DNA of 42,905 nt from CAYMEK01 sp964389305 (GTDB taxonomy: Bacteria; Spirochaetota; Spirochaetia; SZUA-6; DRHE01), in contig CAYMEK010000036.1 in the NCBI GenBank assembly GCA_964389305.1, positions 1 through 42,905 of the forward strand. The letters are read 5' to 3'. This document shows positions 37,601 to 42,905 of this stretch, piece by piece (position 1 is the first letter of the stretch; each line of letters opens with the position of its first letter). Below the pieces are notes generated by a model that saw nothing but the letters and a program-made list of their open reading frames with translations, ran no database searches and was not told the DNA's origin. Position numbers and translations under genes: made by a program.

Positions 37601-39020
37601 GCACGCTAAGCCGGCCGCCTTTTACGACACCTTCGAGCGCAAGGGACCCGGCCAGAAAGTGACCCACTACTGCCCCGGCTGCGGTCACGGAACGGCCCAC
37701 AAGCTGATCGCCGAGCTGATCAGCGAGCTGGGAGTCCAGGACCGGACCATCGTCTGCTCTCCGGTAGGCGGCTCCGTGTTCGCCTACTACTATTTCGACA
37801 CCGGCAACATCCAGTGCTCTCACGGCCGGGCGCCGGCGGTGGCCACCGGGATACGGCGCACCCTCAAGGATGCGGTGATCGTTCTCTACCAGGGCGACGG
37901 GGACCTGGCCGGCATCGGGACGGCGGGGATCCTTCACGCCGCCAACCGGGGCGAGAACCTCTCGGTGTTCTTCATCAACAATGCCATTTACGGAATGACC
38001 GGCGGGCAGATGGCCCCTACCACGCTGCTCAAGCAGAAGACCACCACCACGCCCAAAGGGCGCTGCCTGGCCAACGAAGGCGTTCCCATCGTGATGGCCG
38101 AGGTGCTGGATGCGCTCAAGACCCCCGTGTTCATCGAGAGGGTCTCCCTGGCCGATGCGCCCCGGATCCTCAGGGCCCGCCGGTCCTTCAAAAAAGCCCT
38201 GTTCAATCAGATCGAGAAGCGGGGCTTCTCCTTCGTCGAAGTGCTCTCACCCTGTCCCGTGAACTGGAAGATGAGCCCCCTGGAGGCGCGCACCTGGCTG
38301 ATCGAGAACCTGGAGCCCGTGTTTCCCGTGCGCAACTTCCGAGATCTGGAGCGTCCGCCCGTAGAGGCCGCCGAGGAGAAGCCGCAAGCGGCGGCGCAGA
38401 TAAACGACCGCGACCTGCTGAAGCTGATCGCCACGGAGAAAGAACCGGAGCTGGCGGTTCGCCGGGAGCAGGTGGAGGAGCAGCTGGTGAAAATCGCCGG
38501 TTTCGGCGGTCAGGGGGTGATGTCCGCCGGCATCCTTCTGGCTAACTGCGCTACCCATGAGGGGCTGAACGCGACCTGGCTGCCCTCCTACGGACCTGAG
38601 ATGCGGGGAGGAACGGCAAATGCGGGCGTGGTCATCTCCGGGCAGCCGATCGGCTCACCCGTGGTAGACTTCCCCAATGTCCTGATCGCCATGAACGGCC
38701 CCTCCCTGGACTCTTTCGAAGACACGGTGGCCCCGGGCGGGTTAATCGTCGTGAACTCCTCGCTGGTCGGCAGGAAGGTCAAGCGACGGGATCTGGAGGT
38801 GGTGTACGTTCCGGCCACCGACGTTGCCAAGGAGCTCGGGTTTACCGCGGCGGCCAATATCGTTGCTCTGACCGTGTATCTTCAGAAGTCCGGTATAATC
38901 GGCGTGCAGACCCTCAAACAGATCATCCCGCTGTCCATTAAACGAAAGCAGTATGTGGAGGTAAACCTGAAGGCGGTGGAAGCGGCCCTGCGCTTCGCAG
39001 GCGAAAAGCCCCAGGGTTAA
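37593..39020 (+). CDS. Fused beta-gamma subunit of 2-oxoacid:ferredoxin oxidoreductase
   Basis: 475 aa. Residues about 20-250 are the TPP-binding beta subunit: HYCPGCGHGTAH, IVCSPVGGSVFAYYYF, VLYQGDGDLAGIG (GDG for TPP-Mg) and FFINNAIYGMTGGQMAPTT. Residues about 290-470 are the gamma subunit: LVKIAGFGGQGVMSAGILLA, SYGPEMRGGTANAGVVIS and ANIVALTVYLQ. In most VorDABC/KorDABC systems these are separate genes; here they are one protein joined by a charged linker rich in Ala/Glu. The start is GTG 37593, with GAGGGAG upstream, inside the alpha gene's 3' end. Confidence 0.93.
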   Translation: MVKHAKPAAFYDTFERKGPGQKVTHYCPGCGHGTAHKLIAELISELGVQDRTIVCSPVGGSVFAYYYFDTGNIQCSHGRAPAVATGIRRTLKDAVIVLYQGDGDLAGIGTAGILHAANRGENLSVFFINNAIYGMTGGQMAPTTLLKQKTTTTPKGRCLANEGVPIVMAEVLDALKTPVFIERVSLADAPRILRARRSFKKALFNQIEKRGFSFVEVLSPCPVNWKMSPLEARTWLIENLEPVFPVRNFRDLERPPVEAAEEKPQAAAQINDRDLLKLIATEKEPELAVRREQVEEQLVKIAGFGGQGVMSAGILLANCATHEGLNATWLPSYGPEMRGGTANAGVVISGQPIGSPVVDFPNVLIAMNGPSLDSFEDTVAPGGLIVVNSSLVGRKVKRRDLEVVYVPATDVAKELGFTAAANIVALTVYLQKSGIIGVQTLKQIIPLSIKRKQYVEVNLKAVEAALRFAGEKPQG

Positions 39021-39056
39021 CCGGACCGCCGCCGCGAACCTCCCCGTACCGCTTTT

Positions 39057-40364
39057 CTAAAAGCTCAGCTTGCAGCGGGCGTAGACGGCCGGCTCGGTCA
39101 GGTCTATGGGGGAGCCCAGGTCGAACTCGCCGTTGTACTCGCTGCCCGCAGGACCCCAGAACAGCATCGCGCCCAGGCCTACCTCGAGATTGCCGTACGG
39201 CTCGCCACCAATCTCTGGAATCACCGCCAGGCTGCCGTCGTTCATGTTCACCAGCCCTGCAGCGCTCACCTTGAAGTAGTCGAGAAAGCCCCGCTCCAGG
39301 TTGAAGAGCAGGTAATCTTCGGCCAAAACGACCTGTTCGCCCTGTAGCAGTCCCATAACATCGTAGGCGCTTTTCCGCCGCTCGCCGGGACCATAATGAT
39401 AGTACTCGAGCCGGGTATCGACCTCCAGCACCGGGATGACGTAGTCGAAGCCCAGGCTGGCTTCGATCAGATCGGACAGGGTCTCACCCGTACAGTCGAA
39501 CCGCCTGGCCTCCGCGTCCCAGGGCAGGCGCAGCGCCGCCTCCGCGTACACGCCGAAGTCCCATACGGCGCCGACCAGGTCCGCCCCCAGGAAATGATGA
39601 CGGTTGATCCCTCCGGATGTATAGGCGACCTCTTTGATCAGGCTGGCCGACAGGTCGAAGGAGCCCACGATGCCCTGGACCTTGAGACCAAAGGGCAGGT
39701 TTTCCCACTCGCCGTCACTCTGAAAAGCGAGGCGCTTGTGGCTCTTGTCCTGGAAGGCCGCATAGCCCTGCAGCGAAAGCCTTCCCTCCAGGAAGGACAC
39801 ACTGGGGGCCACGGCCAGCGTCCCCGGGGTCTCCTCGCTCACGATCTCCAGGAAGGCCGCGGAGGCCGCCCGCGAAGTGGGGTTGGAGAAGTATCCGGTT
39901 CCCCAGGCCAGGGGCAGCTTGCCGAACTGCAGGTCGAAGCGTCCCAGGCTGACCGAGCCCCACAGGTGGTCTACGGAGACGCTCTGAATGAAATCCTCGG
40001 TCGGATAATCGGCCTGGGTCTCGGTCTCGACTGTGGCGGGACCGTCCAGAAGAGCGAATCCGTAGCTCTGGTACAGGACATAGGGGTTCCGGTTGCCGAC
40101 GCGGGCATCGTAGGCCAGCTCGGCGTGGAAGCGCAACGAGCTCTCTGGGTTCCAGTCCCCCTTCAGCCGCCCGTACAGGACATTCCCGTACTCCGAGCCG
40201 CTCACCCGCCAATCCTCGCTTTCCAGGTTGACGTTGAACAGGTTTACGAGGTAGCCGTAGAGGCTGAAACGCTCCTCGTAAAAGCCTTCCTGGGCCGGGA
40301 GGGAAACGGACAGCCCGGCCAGGCAGAGCGCAGCCATCCAGAACTTCGTCGATTTCGCTCTCAT
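39057..40364 (-). CDS. Outer-membrane beta-barrel protein (DUF1302-like porin)
   Basis: 435 aa. Signal peptide (about 1-24, ending SLPAQ), then alternating strands typical of a large barrel: RFSLYGYLVNLFNV, SLRFHAELAYDARVG, VSLGRFDLQFGKLPLAWGTG, FGLKVQGIVGSFDLSAS, YVIPVLEVDTRLEYYHYGPG. It ends YARCKLSF with terminal Phe. The GRFDLQFGKLPLAWGTG strand is typical of the family found beside RND exporters and LolA-like proteins. It is third in that operon, probably the outer-membrane end of the same export system. It is convergent with the Vor operon, with 36 bp between. Confidence 0.8.
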   Translation of the reverse strand: MRAKSTKFWMAALCLAGLSVSLPAQEGFYEERFSLYGYLVNLFNVNLESEDWRVSGSEYGNVLYGRLKGDWNPESSLRFHAELAYDARVGNRNPYVLYQSYGFALLDGPATVETETQADYPTEDFIQSVSVDHLWGSVSLGRFDLQFGKLPLAWGTGYFSNPTSRAASAAFLEIVSEETPGTLAVAPSVSFLEGRLSLQGYAAFQDKSHKRLAFQSDGEWENLPFGLKVQGIVGSFDLSASLIKEVAYTSGGINRHHFLGADLVGAVWDFGVYAEAALRLPWDAEARRFDCTGETLSDLIEASLGFDYVIPVLEVDTRLEYYHYGPGERRKSAYDVMGLLQGEQVVLAEDYLLFNLERGFLDYFKVSAAGLVNMNDGSLAVIPEIGGEPYGNLEVGLGAMLFWGPAGSEYNGEFDLGSPIDLTEPAVYARCKLSF

Positions 40365-40402
40365 GGTCTACCTCCTCACCCGGAAGCAGGGCTCCGGGAG
40401 CC

Positions 40403-41155
40403 TTACCTGTAAAACCGTGTCGGGTTGAAGTACTTGTCGTCGATCGGAACGTCGTGCTCCACGGCATGGGTGATGACCACAGTCATGCTGTTCTTGTCCC
40501 AGTTCCTCATCACCAGGCGGGTCGGGACCTCCCGCCCGCCCATTACCTTGACCTCGCTCATCTCCAGGTCCTTGTAGTGGCCCTCCTCCTCGGTGTAGTA
40601 CTCGGTCTTGCTAGTCAGATAATTCGCCTTGTCGACGCTGATCAGAATCCGGGAGTAGACCGAATCTTCCTCTTTAGGATTCCCTTGGAGCACCCAGCGA
40701 GCGTAGTCGCTGCTCACGATCCGGAACTCGTACTTCTCCTCCCAGTTGCCGGTGCTGAGATCCTCGTAGCTGAAGTCTCCTCCGACGCCGCGAACCGATT
40801 CCTTCTTGCTCTTGCCGGCGATTTTCCGCACCCGCCCGGTGGAGGAAAAGTACACCCACTGATCTCCTCCGAGACTGAGGATACTCAAGCCTTTGATCGC
40901 CCGAGGTTCGATGAACTGCATGTAGGAGTCCTCCTCACCCCTGCCGTAGCTGATCACCTTGAACTCGCGGACATTGCCGGGATCATCGGCATCGGGATAC
41001 ACCAGCATGCTCAGTTCCGCCTTGCTCGTCTCGCTGCTGTACCGCCGCTCGGCCTCGCGAATGATGCGCAGGGCCTGCTCATCTGCGAAGGCCGATGACA
41101 GCACGGCGAGAAGCAGCACGGCTGTGACCGAAATCACCCCAACTCTCGTACTCAT
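40403..41155 (-). CDS. LolA-fold outer-membrane lipoprotein-sorting-like protein
   Basis: 250 aa, periplasmic. Signal peptide at 1-24 (ending SSAFA). The body matches COG2834-type proteins: MSTRVGVIS start, EFKVISYGRGEEDSYMQF, RAIKGLSILSLGGDQWVYF, STGRVRKIAGKSKKESVRG and FSYEDLSTGNWEEKY. Such proteins shuttle lipids from RND/MMPL exporters to the outer membrane. The ATG overlaps the RND stop (ATGA), showing tight coupling; 38 nt separate it from the porin gene. Lipid cargo is unknown. Confidence 0.88.
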   Translation of the reverse strand: MSTRVGVISVTAVLLLAVLSSAFADEQALRIIREAERRYSSETSKAELSMLVYPDADDPGNVREFKVISYGRGEEDSYMQFIEPRAIKGLSILSLGGDQWVYFSSTGRVRKIAGKSKKESVRGVGGDFSYEDLSTGNWEEKYEFRIVSSDYARWVLQGNPKEEDSVYSRILISVDKANYLTSKTEYYTEEEGHYKDLEMSEVKVMGGREVPTRLVMRNWDKNSMTVVITHAVEHDVPIDDKYFNPTRFYR

Positions 41156-42905
41156 GATACTCTCCTCTCTTTTCTTTCGATGTTCCTGTCCCTCTTCACG
41201 GTTTCTCCCGGGCCGTCGAAGCGCAACAGCGCGGGTGAAACGACCAGCGCCGCGGCCAGGCAGGCGGCCAGGCCGATGAACAGGATGCTTCCCATGGACG
41301 AGACCGAGCCGAAAGATCCGATCAATCCGAGGGACCCAAACCCGATCATCGTTGTACTGGCCGACAGAAATACTCCCTTGCCGGTATAGCGATACACCGT
41401 ACCGATATCCCTCTCCACCTTGTAGCGGTGGGCCAGGTGAATGCCGAAATCGACGCCCATGCCGATGACCAGGGGGATCACCGCAATATTGATCGGATTG
41501 AGCGACAGTCCGAGCAGAGGATAGATCCCAAGCATCCAGATCATTCCTACTACAAGCGGCACAACGGCGGACAGGGTATAGCGGAAGCTGCGAAAGCTCA
41601 CGGCCACAAAGACCAGAATCGCCAGGAAGATCAATAGGGCGGCTCGCTTCGAGGCCGAATCGATCTCCTCCATCCAGGCGATGCCGAACTGGGTGCTTCC
41701 GGTGATGCGCGGGGAGATCTTATCCAGGGCGGCATTGAAGCGGATCATGCTGTCCATGTCGTGGAACAGGCCGGACTTGGGATAGGCCATCACCAGAGTC
41801 TTGTCGCCGGATTCGTCGAGAAGACCCCGTGTGATCGAGGCGGGAAGATCCTCCAGGGTGATTTTCCTGTCAACCCGGGACATCGCGGCGACAATCCGAT
41901 CCATCTCCCGGGCAAACTCGGCATCCAGGACGCTCAAACGCCCGGCGTACAGCGCGGGATCGGATTCGATGAGGCGGATCAGCTTCTGAAAGACTTCCTC
42001 CCCGGGCTTTCCCACCTCGGCGCCGAAGATCTCCCGGATCATGCGGTTGCGCTTTTTCAAAACCTTGTTTCCATCCCCCAGTCCGGCCACGGAAAGATCT
42101 CCAATCTCGATCACGTTCCACTCCAGCCGCTGCACCTCGTAGGCGAAGGCTTCGAGGTCCTCCGGCGAGTAGTCCATCGGCTCATACCTGGAGGGCATGC
42201 TGCGAATCCCGGCGATCTCGGCCAGGCGCGCCTCCTGCTCCCGGTCCGAGGGGACCAGGGAAGCGAGGGAGCGCACCTCCGCCACCATCGATTCCTCCTC
42301 CAGAGCCTCGGTCAACTGCCGGGCCTCTTCAAGATTTTCGGCTACCACCATCGAGGGGAAGGGAGTGATATCGTATTTCGCCATAACCTTCTGGTACTGG
42401 AGAACAGAGGGCATCCCTTCAGGTTCGAGCTTCATCCAATCCGTCTCCAGGCGATTCAGGTACAAGGCGGACAGCAGAAGCCCGGCCGTGGCTACGAGGG
42501 CCGCGGCCAGGGTGGCCCGGTGCCTTCGATGGGCAAACCGGCCCAGACCGGCCAGGAAATCGTAGTCGATGTTCGGGATATGCGAACGGGAGACATCCTT
42601 CTTTCCAAACCAGTACAGCAGGGCGGGGAGGAGGAACAGCATGGCCAGCAGACAGGTCAGAATCCCACTGCCCATGACCAATCCGAATTGGCTGAAGGCC
42701 CTGGAACCGGTGCCGCAGAGAACGAAAAATGCTACCGCCGTGGTGGCGGCGGCCAGGACGATGCCCATTCCCGCCTTGGTGAAGGTATGGCGCAGAGCCT
42801 GCGCGGGGTTAAAGCCGTCGGCGCGGAAGGTGGTGAAATTGGCCACCATCTGGATGCCGTAATCCACGCCCAGGCCGATCAGCAGCACGCTCATGATGCT
42901 GGTCA
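41152..42905 (-). CDS. RND/MMPL superfamily exporter, N-terminus beyond the window
   Basis: About 584 C-terminal residues; the frame is open to the right edge, so the first TM helix and periplasmic loop are missing. It shows the paired RND core: VLLIGLGVDYGIQMVANF in the first half and VIPLVIGMGVDFGIHLAHRY in the second, each with the TM4/TM10 proton-relay Asp. A large periplasmic loop starts near LNRLETDWMKLEPEG, and the last helices include FLSASTTMIGFGSLGLIGSF. This is the COG1033/MMPL group, which exports hydrophobic molecules (lipids, hopanoids or similar). It is the first gene of the operon with the LolA-like protein and porin. Confidence 0.93.
   Translation of the reverse strand, partial: TSIMSVLLIGLGVDYGIQMVANFTTFRADGFNPAQALRHTFTKAGMGIVLAAATTAVAFFVLCGTGSRAFSQFGLVMGSGILTCLLAMLFLLPALLYWFGKKDVSRSHIPNIDYDFLAGLGRFAHRRHRATLAAALVATAGLLLSALYLNRLETDWMKLEPEGMPSVLQYQKVMAKYDITPFPSMVVAENLEEARQLTEALEEESMVAEVRSLASLVPSDREQEARLAEIAGIRSMPSRYEPMDYSPEDLEAFAYEVQRLEWNVIEIGDLSVAGLGDGNKVLKKRNRMIREIFGAEVGKPGEEVFQKLIRLIESDPALYAGRLSVLDAEFAREMDRIVAAMSRVDRKITLEDLPASITRGLLDESGDKTLVMAYPKSGLFHDMDSMIRFNAALDKISPRITGSTQFGIAWMEEIDSASKRAALLIFLAILVFVAVSFRSFRYTLSAVVPLVVGMIWMLGIYPLLGLSLNPINIAVIPLVIGMGVDFGIHLAHRYKVERDIGTVYRYTGKGVFLSASTTMIGFGSLGLIGSFGSVSSMGSILFIGLAACLAAALVVSPALLRFDGPGETVKRDRNIERKERRVS

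Noticed and set aside
39051..39064. GCTTTT-ct-AAAAGC as a terminator between the Vor operon and the porin
   Set aside because: The loop would be only 2 nt and there is no GC-rich stem with a following T-run; it also includes the porin stop codon.

Overview
The window looks like part of a GC-rich genome from an anaerobic, fermentative bacterium with two membranes, most likely a spirochaete (moderate confidence). Several genes need an outer membrane: a Wzi-like protein, a DUF1302-like porin, a barrel-ended surface protein, and an RND exporter with a LolA-fold partner. A TatT/TP0956-like TPR protein is typical of Treponema relatives. Oxygen-sensitive enzymes point to anaerobic life: a 2-oxoacid:ferredoxin oxidoreductase, a radical-SAM maturase, a double-cubane/2-hydroxyacyl-CoA dehydratase-type ATPase-reductase and a molybdenum hydroxylase. 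Two runs of exactly 100 N mark scaffold joins, so this is a draft or metagenome assembly. I saw no rRNA, tRNA, CRISPR array or transposase.

Layout. 1-1637 is the 5' part of glycogen phosphorylase (minus). 1666-7685 is a divergent cluster. A flavin reductase-like protein and a threonine-synthase-like PLP enzyme run left; SsnA, a dihydroorotate-dehydrogenase-like Fe-S protein and YgeY run right. SsnA and YgeY are recognisable orthologues of the E. coli proteins of the selenium-associated purine (urate/xanthine) catabolism island. 7690-8980 holds a vapBC toxin-antitoxin pair lying between two copies of the ygeY 3' end, with an assembly gap inside vapB. 8983-14322 is a visibly AT-richer block with a 1175-aa surface protein, a seven-repeat FG-GAP lipoprotein and a long intergenic region. 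14323-17637 holds a barrel/transglutaminase/TPR fusion and a winged-helix/CDF transporter fusion. 17762-26815 is a minus-strand run: rluA-like, xdhA, xdhB, then a 1412-aa activase-reductase with its own probable promoter.

26960-33235 has YjbQ, a diacylglycerol-kinase-like lipid kinase, an anSME-type radical SAM enzyme, an unusual zinc-ribbon/hydrolase-like/membrane fusion, an ACT-domain protein and a GT2 glycosyltransferase. 33276-34816 is a Wzi-like outer-membrane protein cut by the second gap. 34905-35663 is the TatT-like protein. 35774-39020 is a tight operon: a Cys-rich protein, a ferredoxin, a VorB-like alpha subunit and a fused beta-gamma subunit. 39057-42905 is a minus-strand operon for an RND exporter (cut by the window edge), a LolA-like protein and a porin.

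How the genes may work together (inference). XdhAB would hydroxylate purines. SsnA, YgeY and the DHODH-like protein would act on purine-derived intermediates, with the PLP enzyme possibly standing in for the YgeX lyase. The hydantoinase HyuA, the carbamoyltransferase YgeW and SelD of the E. coli-type pathway are not in this window. The Vor complex and the double-cubane-type protein would connect to the ferredoxin pool. The most unusual points are the variant purine cluster with its altered DHODH-like active site, the ygeY 3'-end duplication around vapBC with an apparent stop loss, the leaderless-looking vapBC promoter with an operator, and several new-looking domain fusions.
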